From positions 1 through 64,000 of the forward strand of contig CAVZMO010000017.1 in assembly GCA_963776195.1 (NCBI GenBank): a stretch of DNA of 64,000 nucleotides. The letters run 5' to 3'. The translations under genes were made by a program, and so were the position numbers. The DNA is from CAVZMO01 sp963776195. Lineage in GTDB: Bacteria > Nitrospirota > Thermodesulfovibrionia > Thermodesulfovibrionales > SM23-35. Shown here in pieces: positions 15,868 to 24,009 of the stretch (the stretch's first letter is position 1; each line of letters starts with the position of its first letter). The notes below the pieces were generated by a model, which did not search any database, was not told where the DNA came from, and saw only the letters and a list, made by a program, of their open reading frames with translations.

Positions 15868-17894
15868 ATACGGTCATTTTTTACAAGCCACCTCTTATAC
15901 TTCCACCAGTCGAGATAATCACAGGCAGTAAAGCCTTCTTTTGCATCAGGTGAAGCAGCATCGATCAACGTATCATCACATCTGATATCGTCCCTGTTGA
16001 AATCGAAGCTCCTGTTATTTACCCTGTAGGAAAAAAGGTATTGATGGGAACCAAGCACACCCCTGTGCTTGATTCTTCCATTGCCGTCAAACACCGATAA
16101 CCCCTCAAAGGAGTTCGGGATATTTATATTCAGGAGATGAAGGAGTGAAGGAACCATATCCACAGAAGAAGAGGTAACCACAAGCTCCCTCGGCAATTTG
16201 TGAGTAGGGTCATGGATTATGAATGGGATTTCGTCATAAAATCCTATTCCTTTATCGCCGATCAATTTTTTATATTCAATCCCGGGGAACAATGCGTGGT
16301 CTGCGGTCAAGATGACTATCGTATTTCCCGACAAAACGCTGTGTTTATAATAGTCCCAAAATTTCCCAAAAGCGGCATCCACATTATGGACAAGGTGTAA
16401 AATAGGATTTTCTTCCTGAGAGTATTTTGTTGCATCCTTTGGAAGTCTGAACGGAGGATGAAGATCATCAGTCGAAATAACAACAAGGAAAGGCTCTCGA
16501 AAATATCCGTTTCGCAGGCCCTCAATAAGGAACCTCATAACCTGATGGTCTGAATATGCTCTTTCCTGAAAAACACTCCCATACGGATTCTCCCTCAAAA
16601 CATCCCTTATTTTCAGGGCGCCGTATATCTCATCCATTCCGTTCGCCTTCATAAAAGGGAATTGTGCGGCAAAATAGGGATCACCGGGGACGATGTTATA
16701 TGAATGATAACCTCTCTTTTTTAAAACTTCCGGCAAACAGAGCAGATCAAAATTCATAACTCCCTTATTGTTCGTCCAATCTTCATGGCCGACTACGGGG
16801 AAGTGTGAACACAATACGGAAGCAAGGCCATTGATGGTAGGTGTTGTTGAATTATAAAAGGGTTTGATCACCAGTGACTCTCCGGCAAAGGTGTCGATAT
16901 TCGGTGATATCCCGTGGTATGGGGACCCGTAGTATCCCAGCAATTTCGAAGAAAGTCCCTCTGCAGCGATGATAATGATATTAGGGGAAGAACTGCTATT
17001 GTCGACTCCGGGATATAAAAATTCTTTTGTAAACACATATTTCTTGAAAAGCGGCAATCTGTCTTTTTCATTAATGGACAGTCCAAAAATATCCCCCAGC
17101 TTTTCCTTTGTAGAAATGGGTACTGTCTCTCGAATATTATTATCGCTTGATTCCGATGTGCCTTTCTTGACTGATGACACCAAATATTTTTCAGGAATTT
17201 GTGCTGTGGCGGGATAATGATAACGAAATTCACTCATCCACAGATAGGATGTCATATCATGCTTTACAGCTACCGTAAGAAGAAAAAATATGAGAGAAAA
17301 CGAAAGAAGGACGGACATTTTAGCCTTAACATTGTGGCGGGAGCAATCAAGTTTCTTCAATAAAAAATGTATTGTCAAAACGACAAGAGCGGGGATTAAG
17401 AGAAACAATAAAACAGCTTTCATATCCGATACCATGCTGATAGAAGATTTCTCGGCATGAGAAAGGAAGTCTTTACCGAGATGCGAACCGGCATAATATA
17501 TGTGGGCAAGATTAAATACCCTGTAAAGTGCCCACAGATAAACGGCAGCGATGAATATTGCGTAAAGAACGGCCTTTGTCCTTTTTGGCACAAAATTGAT
17601 CAAGAGAAAAGAAAAACAGATCGTAAAAAACAAATATTCCAACTCTTTTTGTTTATGCATGAAAGCCAGTATGATCCTGAGAGTTTTTAACGGATGCTCA
17701 AGGGTGCCTCCTTCCAAACGGAAAATAATGAGATGATAGGCAATCAATAACAGGATCAGTCCGCCGATCGCGGAAAAAGACCGTGTCAACAATGTCAGAT
17801 ATTCATTTCTCGAGGAATGGCCGGGGTCCATGATCACTTCTTTTCCCTTGGTGAAGACACGTTCCTTTCTCAGATATCTCATATGATAAATCAA
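15852..17894 (-). CDS. LTA-synthase-like sulfatase family membrane protein
   Basis: 680 residues with about five membrane helices in the first 210 residues (ILLLIAYHLIIF, LFFTICFSFLLINFVPKR, LLFLLIPALVVLTIHFLL, VLLSFSLIFFLLTVAV) and an extracellular sulfatase/alkaline-phosphatase-fold domain. Catalytic positions of the LtaS group are visible: IIIIAAEGLSSKLLGYYG (metal-binding Glu), NSTTPTINGLASVLCSHFP (nucleophile Thr), STDDLHPPF and TADHALFPG (Asp-His). Such enzymes move phosphoglycerol from phosphatidylglycerol onto acceptors. In a diderm the acceptor is more likely a periplasmic or surface glycan than lipoteichoic acid. It is coupled to the downstream GDPD gene. Confidence 0.85.
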   Translation of the reverse strand: MIYHMRYLRKERVFTKGKEVIMDPGHSSRNEYLTLLTRSFSAIGGLILLLIAYHLIIFRLEGGTLEHPLKTLRIILAFMHKQKELEYLFFTICFSFLLINFVPKRTKAVLYAIFIAAVYLWALYRVFNLAHIYYAGSHLGKDFLSHAEKSSISMVSDMKAVLLFLLIPALVVLTIHFLLKKLDCSRHNVKAKMSVLLSFSLIFFLLTVAVKHDMTSYLWMSEFRYHYPATAQIPEKYLVSSVKKGTSESSDNNIRETVPISTKEKLGDIFGLSINEKDRLPLFKKYVFTKEFLYPGVDNSSSSPNIIIIAAEGLSSKLLGYYGSPYHGISPNIDTFAGESLVIKPFYNSTTPTINGLASVLCSHFPVVGHEDWTNNKGVMNFDLLCLPEVLKKRGYHSYNIVPGDPYFAAQFPFMKANGMDEIYGALKIRDVLRENPYGSVFQERAYSDHQVMRFLIEGLRNGYFREPFLVVISTDDLHPPFRLPKDATKYSQEENPILHLVHNVDAAFGKFWDYYKHSVLSGNTIVILTADHALFPGIEYKKLIGDKGIGFYDEIPFIIHDPTHKLPRELVVTSSSVDMVPSLLHLLNINIPNSFEGLSVFDGNGRIKHRGVLGSHQYLFSYRVNNRSFDFNRDDIRCDDTLIDAASPDAKEGFTACDYLDWWKYKRWLVKNDRIWKEQ

Positions 17895-17918
17895 AACCGC
17901 AATTGAAATAAACGGATT

Positions 17919-18704
17919 ATGGTAATATTAGAGGCTATGAACAAACGTCTTCAGAAGATTCTTTCCGAGATGGGAATCTCCTCAAGGAGAAAAGCAGAAG
18001 AGATCATCCTTGAAGGCAGGGTTACGGTAAACGGCAAGATCGCGACCCTCGGCACAAAGGCGGACCTGGCCAAAGACCATATAAAGGTCGACGGAAAGCT
18101 TCTCGTGAGGCCGGAACCGAGAGTTTATATCATGTTGAATAAACCTAAGAACGTGGTGACTTCCCTCCACGACCCCGAAGGAAGGCCTACTGTTAAAGAT
18201 CTTCTGAAGGGTGTAAAATACAGGGTTTTTCCTGTCGGAAGACTCGATTTTGACTCCGAAGGACTGCTTTTATTGACGAACGATGGCGATTTCGCACAGG
18301 CAGTGCTTCATCCATCGAAAAAGATTTCAAAGACATATCTTGTCAAAGTGAAGGGGGACCCGGAGGAAAAAAGGATGGATAAATTGCGTTCAGGGGTAAG
18401 GCTGGAAGAAGGTTTTACGGCCCCTGCGAGGGTAAAAAAAATAAGAACAACAGAAAACAACTCATGGCTTGAGATAACAATACACGAAGGAAGGAAAAGA
18501 CAGATCAGAAGGATGCTTGAAGAGATAGGACATCCTGTACTCAAGCTCAATAGGACACGAATAAACGGCCTGGAGCTGGGCAGACTCAGACCGGGGGAAT
18601 ATCGTTTTTTAACGCCCGATGAGTTGGATACGATAAAGAAAGAAGTATACGACGCAGTGAGAAAACCTCGTCTGTCGCGCTCTGTTCATAAAGAGGAACA
18701 ATAA
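17919..18704 (+). CDS. rluB: 23S rRNA pseudouridine synthase RluB
   Basis: RsuA/RluB-type enzyme that isomerises a uridine in helix 89 of 23S rRNA. It has an N-terminal S4 RNA-binding domain (LQKILSEMGISSRRKAEEII) and a catalytic domain with the signature VFPVGRLDFDSEGLLLLTNDG, in which the Asp of GRLDFDSEG is the nucleophile, then the KTYLVKVKG strand and EGRKRQIRRMLEEIGHPVLKLNR. The start at 17919 has no clear ribosome binding site. ATG at 17937 (MNKRLQKIL) matches the usual family start, and AGAGG lies just ahead of it. The 3' tail (RKPRLSRSVHKEEQ) is short. Confidence 0.92.
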   Translation: MVILEAMNKRLQKILSEMGISSRRKAEEIILEGRVTVNGKIATLGTKADLAKDHIKVDGKLLVRPEPRVYIMLNKPKNVVTSLHDPEGRPTVKDLLKGVKYRVFPVGRLDFDSEGLLLLTNDGDFAQAVLHPSKKISKTYLVKVKGDPEEKRMDKLRSGVRLEEGFTAPARVKKIRTTENNSWLEITIHEGRKRQIRRMLEEIGHPVLKLNRTRINGLELGRLRPGEYRFLTPDELDTIKKEVYDAVRKPRLSRSVHKEEQ

Positions 18705-18712
18705 AAAGACTA

Positions 18713-18755
18713 CCCCTCTTTAGCCCCCCTTACCAAGGGGGGAATTAAGGGGGGT
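18713..18755. repeat. G/C-tract palindromic repeat upstream of aspS
   Basis: A C6-TTACCAA-G6 hairpin (18724-18742) is followed by a second G6 tract (18749-18754) and preceded by CCCCTC. This is a member of a dispersed repeat class often seen between genes in related genomes. A relative (CCCCC-TTTTTGCCAAT-GGGGG) sits inside gspI at 30877-30897. Lying between rluB and aspS, it may act as a terminator-like structure or simply be a passenger. Confidence 0.6.
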
Positions 18756-18778
18756 CTATTTTCATGTTTGGAGGACAT

Positions 18779-20560
18779 ATGGTTCGTGAAAAAGGATGCG
18801 GAGAGATAAAGGAATCTGATATAGGGCAAAACCTCACTCTTTGGGGGTGGGTTTTCAGGCGAAGGGATCACGGCGGCCTTATATTTATCGATCTGCGGGA
18901 CAGGAGTGGGATTCTGCAGGTGGTATTCAGCCCTGATGTATCCGGCGATGCGCACAAGCTCGCACATAGCCTTAGGAGTGAATTTGTTATCTCCGTATCG
19001 GGTGAAATAAGGAAGAGACCTGCCGGCACGGAAAATCCGAACATGCAAACCGGCACGGTCGAGATGTACGCATCCGTGCTTCAGATTCAGAATGAAGCAT
19101 CCCCGTTGCCTTTTACGATAGAAGATGCTGCTGATGCATCGGAGAGCCTGAGACTCAAACACAGATACCTTGATCTGAGAAGGCCTGAGATGCAGAGAAA
19201 TTTGATCATAAGACATAAAGTTACAAAGGTTATCAGGGACTACCTTGATGAAAAGGGATTTATCGAGATCGAGACACCCATGCTCACAAAATCCACTCCT
19301 GAAGGTGCAAGGGATTATCTTGTCCCGAGCCGGCTGAATCCGGGACAGTTTTATGCACTCCCCCAATCACCTCAGATTTTTAAACAGATATTGATGATCG
19401 CCGGTTTTGAAAAATATTTTCAGATAGTGAAGTGCTTCAGGGACGAAGACCTCCGTGCAGACAGGCAACCCGAATTCACACAGGTCGATCTTGAGATGTC
19501 CTTTGTCGACAGAAAAGATGTCATAGAGAACATCGAGATGATGATGCAAAAACTCTTCAGGGATGTCCTCGATATTGAGATAGATATACCCGTTGAACGG
19601 CTGAGCTTTCAGGAATCTATGGAGAGGTTCGGGAACGACAAGCCGGACCTGCGGTTCGGACTTGAACTCAAAGAAATGGCTGACCTGGCTGAGAAAGGCA
19701 CGTTCAAAGTATTCCTTGATGCCATTCGTTCGGGCGGAAGGGTAAAATCCATTAACGGCAAAGGCATGGCAGCCCTTTCAAGGAAAGAGATTGACACGCT
19801 GACGGAAGAAGCGATCTCTTTCGGTGCAAAAGGCCTGGCATGGATAAAGGTAAAGAACGGTTTTGAATCTCCCATAGCGAAGTTTTTCCCCGAGGAGGTC
19901 CTGAGACAGATGGCACAGAGGCTCGATGCAGAGGAAGGGGACCTCATGCTTTTTGTTGCCGATAAGGAGAAGGTCGTTCATGACGTGTTGAGCAGGATGA
20001 GGCTCGATTTCGGGAAAAGATTAAACCTGATAAACCCCGGCTATAAATTTGTATGGATTACGGATTTTCCTCTCCTTGACTGGAATGATGAGGAAGGCAG
20101 ATTCGAGGCGATGCATCACCCCTTCACTTCACCCATGGATGAAGATGTGGAGAAGATGCTGACCGGCGATATCAATAATAAAGACTTACTCTCTTCCCTC
20201 AAGGCCAAGGCTTACGATATCGTCCTGAACGGCTATGAGATAGGAGGCGGCAGCATTCGTATCCACAGACGCGATGTCCAGAGGAAGATGTTCGAGATAT
20301 TGAGGATGTCCGAAGAGGACGCGAGAATGAAATTCGGTTTTCTCCTGGATGCCCTCGACTATGGTGCTCCGCCGCATGGGGGTATCGCACTCGGTCTCGA
20401 CAGGCTGGTGATGATCATGGTCGGGGCCTCATCGATCAGGGATGTAATCGCATTCCCGAAAACACAAAAGGCATACTGTCTCATGAGCGGCACTCCATCA
20501 GCGGTCGAGCCAAAACAGCTAAGGGAACTTTATATTAAGATAGATCTGCCCGAGGTTTAG
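18779..20560 (+). CDS. aspS: Aspartyl-tRNA synthetase
   Basis: Class II synthetase that charges tRNA-Asp. The N-terminal OB-fold anticodon domain contains LWGWVFRRRDHGGLIFIDLRDRSG. Motif 2 is FRDEDLRADRQPEFTQ and motif 3 is GLDRLVMIMVG. The long insert between motifs 2 and 3 (about residues 280-410) is the bacterial GAD domain, so this is the bacterial type. I place the start at ATG 18779 because GGAGG (18769-18773) is 5 nt upstream. The in-frame ATG at 18764 would put that ribosome binding site inside the gene. The product is then 593 residues, close to the family norm. Confidence 0.97.
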   Translation: MVREKGCGEIKESDIGQNLTLWGWVFRRRDHGGLIFIDLRDRSGILQVVFSPDVSGDAHKLAHSLRSEFVISVSGEIRKRPAGTENPNMQTGTVEMYASVLQIQNEASPLPFTIEDAADASESLRLKHRYLDLRRPEMQRNLIIRHKVTKVIRDYLDEKGFIEIETPMLTKSTPEGARDYLVPSRLNPGQFYALPQSPQIFKQILMIAGFEKYFQIVKCFRDEDLRADRQPEFTQVDLEMSFVDRKDVIENIEMMMQKLFRDVLDIEIDIPVERLSFQESMERFGNDKPDLRFGLELKEMADLAEKGTFKVFLDAIRSGGRVKSINGKGMAALSRKEIDTLTEEAISFGAKGLAWIKVKNGFESPIAKFFPEEVLRQMAQRLDAEEGDLMLFVADKEKVVHDVLSRMRLDFGKRLNLINPGYKFVWITDFPLLDWNDEEGRFEAMHHPFTSPMDEDVEKMLTGDINNKDLLSSLKAKAYDIVLNGYEIGGGSIRIHRRDVQRKMFEILRMSEEDARMKFGFLLDALDYGAPPHGGIALGLDRLVMIMVGASSIRDVIAFPKTQKAYCLMSGTPSAVEPKQLRELYIKIDLPEV

Positions 20561-20568
20561 CCGTACAA

Positions 20569-22086
20569 TTAGTCAAATGTGTCCCGTGGTCCTTTTTCGT
20601 ACTTGATTTGAAAAACCCGCAGCACTTCTTCTGCAATCGCCCGGACAGATGAATCTTTATCATTCACCGCATCTTTAAGCGGTTCCACGGCACGGGCATC
20701 TCCTATCTTCCCCAGCGCCTTTACCGCTTCAGATCTTACGATCCATGACTCATCCCTCAGGGCCTCTATGAGCGGCACTACCGCACGCCCGTCCCCTGTT
20801 TCCCCGAGTGCCGACGCTGCAGAAGATCTAATATGTATATCTTCATCTTTGAGAGCAAAAATCAAACGCTCTACTCCGGAGGCGCCGATATCTGTCAGTG
20901 CTTTTGATGCACATTCACGGACATTCATATTTTTATCTTTAAGGGCGTTAATAATCGGCTCGATAGCGTGGGGATCTCTTATCTTCCCCAGTGCCTTTAC
21001 CGCTTCAGATCTTACGATCCATGACTCATCTTTCAGGACCCCTATGAGCGGCGCCGTTGCGCCGGTATCCCTAATTTCACCGAGTATCCATACCGCTTTA
21101 GATCGAACTGCCGCATTTTCATCCTTAAGAGAGACTATTAGGGACTGCAGCGCAGGCGTTCCTATCTCTCTTAACGCCTTCGCCGCAATATCACGCACCT
21201 CTGTGTCTTCATCTTTGAGTGCCAAAACCAGAGGCTGAACAGCCCGATTATCCTTTATCTTGCCTAAAGCCTCGGCTGCATTCTTTCGGACATTCACGTC
21301 GTCGTCACTCAATACACTACTTAGAGGCTCCGCTATGCGGCTGTCCCTCATGTCCTGCAACACCTTTATGACCATTTGTCGCACCACGGCTTCTTTACTT
21401 TTTAAGGCATCAAGCAAAAGATCAACCGCCTGATTATCCTTCATATTAGCTATTATTTTCTGCAGTGCCTCTCTGGATGCCTGCTGTATCTTCGACTTTT
21501 TATCCTTTAGTAAAACGCAGACCGGGTCTAATGCACGAGGGTCCTTTATCTCCCCTAATGCTACAACCGCGTTATACCGGACCGTCGCGTCATCGTCCTT
21601 AAGGAGGGCAATCAATGGCCCTACAGCGCGGCTATCGGGTATCCTTCTGAGAGCTTCGGTAACATTTCTCCGCACCGTCACATTCTTATCGCCGAGGACA
21701 GTGATCAATGGTTCTACCGCGGGCTTGCCCATCTTCACCAGCGCTATGGTCGCTTCCTTGCCGGGAGAAGTGGGTTCAATAGCTTTTTCTCCGGTGCGCA
21801 AAAGAACCGGGTGTTCGTCATCCAGCATTCCTACCAGGAAGGGTATTGCAGGTATCGCACTTGTTCCCATCCCGCCTAATTTCATAGCGGCTTTACTCCG
21901 CACCTCGGGGTCCTGAGAATATAAAAATTCAATTTGGCCTTTCACCTCGGCCGAAATGTTTAAAGGAATTCTTTCAGCCTGAATTTTAGGCTGCGCATAG
22001 CAATGTCCTTTCATGATAAGAACAATTGTAATGATAAGCATAAAATTCTTTTTGATGGTATTCATGTTCCCTCCGCGACGGCTCAA
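20569..22086 (-). CDS. Exported HEAT-repeat protein
   Basis: 505 residues: a signal peptide (FMLIITIVLIMKGHCYAQPK) followed by about thirteen HEAT/PBS-lyase-type repeats of ~31 residues. A recurring unit is the shape DARAVEPLIxALKDxxxxVRxxAAxALGxIG. Such arrays make an elongated protein-binding surface; here it should be periplasmic. Several repeats are nearly identical at DNA level: 20705-20754 and 20981-21030 differ at one base of 50, exactly 276 bp (92 codons) apart. This indicates recent internal duplication or gene conversion. The end lies 9 bp from the aspS stop, and aroC follows upstream after a short gap. No specific partner is suggested. Confidence 0.88.
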   Translation of the reverse strand: MSRRGGNMNTIKKNFMLIITIVLIMKGHCYAQPKIQAERIPLNISAEVKGQIEFLYSQDPEVRSKAAMKLGGMGTSAIPAIPFLVGMLDDEHPVLLRTGEKAIEPTSPGKEATIALVKMGKPAVEPLITVLGDKNVTVRRNVTEALRRIPDSRAVGPLIALLKDDDATVRYNAVVALGEIKDPRALDPVCVLLKDKKSKIQQASREALQKIIANMKDNQAVDLLLDALKSKEAVVRQMVIKVLQDMRDSRIAEPLSSVLSDDDVNVRKNAAEALGKIKDNRAVQPLVLALKDEDTEVRDIAAKALREIGTPALQSLIVSLKDENAAVRSKAVWILGEIRDTGATAPLIGVLKDESWIVRSEAVKALGKIRDPHAIEPIINALKDKNMNVRECASKALTDIGASGVERLIFALKDEDIHIRSSAASALGETGDGRAVVPLIEALRDESWIVRSEAVKALGKIGDARAVEPLKDAVNDKDSSVRAIAEEVLRVFQIKYEKGPRDTFD

Positions 22087-22102
22087 GAATTGATCTTATC
22101 CC

Positions 22103-23353
22103 TCAAAAATCCTTGATATAACCGATATAGGATTCATAATTTCGTTTTACTTCAGCGATCGTATCCCCGCCGAATTTATCGAGAAAGGCATCAGCCATTG
22201 TCAGGGCGACCATAGCCTCGCCGATAACACCCGCAGCGGGGACCGCACATATATCGGAACGCTCATACGCCGCCTCTGCAGGCTTTTTTGTGATGATGTC
22301 TATTGAACGGAGCGGCTTTCTCAAAGTAGGTATCGGTTTCATGCAGGCCCGCAGGATAACCGGCATTCCATTGGTCATCCCGCCCTCGATACCTCCGGCG
22401 TTGTTCGTCTTTCTATAGAATCCGTAAGAAGTGACGCGTAAATCGTCAGCAGATTTCTCGGTAATTTCACGCTTCACGCCTGACGCCTTCCTATTGTAAA
22501 GAATTTCATCCATAACCTCTGATCCGAATCTTTCGCCCATCTCAAAACCAAGCCCGATCTCGACTCCCTTTATCGCCTGTATACTCGTCAATGCCTGCGC
22601 AAGCCGGCCGTTGATTCTCTTATCCCACTGAATATGACTGCCGAGACCCGCAGGAAGCCCGGTCACAAAGATCTCGAACATCCCGCCCAGGGAATTACCT
22701 TCCTTCATGGTCCTGTCAATGAGTCTCATCATCTTTTTTGATCCCTCTTCATCCGGACATCTGACAGGAGATTTTTCAGCCTTTTCAAAAATCCTCAGAA
22801 GTTCTTTCCCGTCCGCCTTTTGATCCATGACTGGCGGCTCTTTGCTCCCGGCCGATCCTATCCGGATGACATAACTGCCGATCACAATATTGAATTCGCA
22901 TAGGAATTTCTTCGCCACTGCTCCGAGTGCCACCCGCATGGCCGTCTCCCTTGCGCTGGAACGTTCAAGAACATTTCTCATGTCATGATGATCGTATTTT
23001 ATCGCACCCGGCAGATCTGCGTGTCCCGGTCTCGGTTTTATGACGGCGGGGATTGAGCCTTCTGCCTCGGCATTAGGAGACATACCATCAAGCCAGTTTT
23101 TATGATCTCTATTTTCGATAAGAAGGGTTACCGGTGAACCAATCGTCTTCCCCCACCTCACCCCTGATAAGATCTCGGCATGGTCGGATTCTATCTTCAT
23201 GCGGCCGCCCCGGCCATAGCCTGCCTGCCTCCTCCTGAGGTCTTTATCAATGTCCTCAGCAGAGAGGAAGAGCCCCGACGGAATCCCTTCAAGGATCCCT
23301 GCAAGAGCTTTCCCGTGTGATTCACCGGCCGTTAAGTATCTCAAGGTTGTCAT
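22103..23353 (-). CDS. aroC: Chorismate synthase
   Basis: 416-residue FMN-dependent enzyme making chorismate from EPSP, the last step of the shikimate pathway. The signatures are complete: GESHGKALAGILEGIPSGL at the N terminus, RRRQAGYGRGGRM, RPGHADLPGAIKYDH, RSSARETAMRVALGAVAKK and GFYRKTNNAGGIEGGMTNG. The length is slightly above the norm because of an insert near residue 200 (PVMDQKADGKELLRIFEKAE) typical of the longer Gram-positive and Nitrospirota-type form. The start ATG is conserved (MTTLRYLTAGESHGK). Confidence 0.97.
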   Translation of the reverse strand: MTTLRYLTAGESHGKALAGILEGIPSGLFLSAEDIDKDLRRRQAGYGRGGRMKIESDHAEILSGVRWGKTIGSPVTLLIENRDHKNWLDGMSPNAEAEGSIPAVIKPRPGHADLPGAIKYDHHDMRNVLERSSARETAMRVALGAVAKKFLCEFNIVIGSYVIRIGSAGSKEPPVMDQKADGKELLRIFEKAEKSPVRCPDEEGSKKMMRLIDRTMKEGNSLGGMFEIFVTGLPAGLGSHIQWDKRINGRLAQALTSIQAIKGVEIGLGFEMGERFGSEVMDEILYNRKASGVKREITEKSADDLRVTSYGFYRKTNNAGGIEGGMTNGMPVILRACMKPIPTLRKPLRSIDIITKKPAEAAYERSDICAVPAAGVIGEAMVALTMADAFLDKFGGDTIAEVKRNYESYIGYIKDF

Positions 23354-23388
23354 AGTTTTGGATATTTTTTGAGTATACCATAGTTCTG

Positions 23389-24003
23389 ATGCAATTTTGG
23401 GCAGTAAAAAAGATTACAGAATTGACAAAACAATCGATGAAGGTTGATCATTTATGCATGAAAATAAAGCCACTCTCCGGCTACCTGGCCGTACTTACCC
23501 TGTCTTTTCTCTTATATTCAATAAAACCGTCCAATGCCATTCTTTATAACTCCCTGCCGGCGCTGATGCTGATATTTCCCCTGACGATAGGTCACAGAGT
23601 AAAAATAGGGTTCTCGATAAAAGATATTCTGATAGGGCTCATTGCTTCTGTTATCGCCCTTTGCCCCTATTATCTGGTCTTTGGAGGCCGTCTTAAATCA
23701 ATCACTGTTTTTTTCGTGATATTCCAGCTTTTGAGCGTCTCTTTACCGGAGGAGTTCTTCTTTAGGGGATTTCTGCAGGATTCAATGGGAAGAAACCTGA
23801 GAGCCGTCCTCTTGGTGAGTCTGATGTTTTCCCTCGCCCATCTCCCAAAGGCCATTTCCCTTGGAGATTGGACCTCGCTCCTCAGCTTTTTCCCGTCACT
23901 AATGATTGGATGGCTCTATATGAAGACGAATAACATAGTGCCCGGAACCATATTTCACCTCTTAGCAAACCTGGTTTATCAAACGTCGATGTCCAATAAA
24001 TAG
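23389..24003 (+). CDS. CPBP-family glutamic intramembrane protease
   Basis: 204-residue membrane protein with about six helices. The three CPBP/Abi motifs are intact: PEEFFFR at 120-126 (catalytic Glu pair), FSLAH with His151, and HLLAN with His190 and Asn194. Family members include Rce1-type CAAX proteases and bacterial enzymes dedicated to C-terminal sorting signals. Its 3' end is 6 bp from the end of a convergent subtilase gene (24010-26265) whose C terminus looks like such a signal, so it is a candidate processing enzyme for it. The role is inferred from adjacency and family. The first ~20 residues lack homology, and the true start may be ATG 23437 (MKVDHL) or 23458 (MKIKPL). Confidence 0.85.
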   Translation: MQFWAVKKITELTKQSMKVDHLCMKIKPLSGYLAVLTLSFLLYSIKPSNAILYNSLPALMLIFPLTIGHRVKIGFSIKDILIGLIASVIALCPYYLVFGGRLKSITVFFVIFQLLSVSLPEEFFFRGFLQDSMGRNLRAVLLVSLMFSLAHLPKAISLGDWTSLLSFFPSLMIGWLYMKTNNIVPGTIFHLLANLVYQTSMSNK

Positions 24004-24009
24004 GAAATA

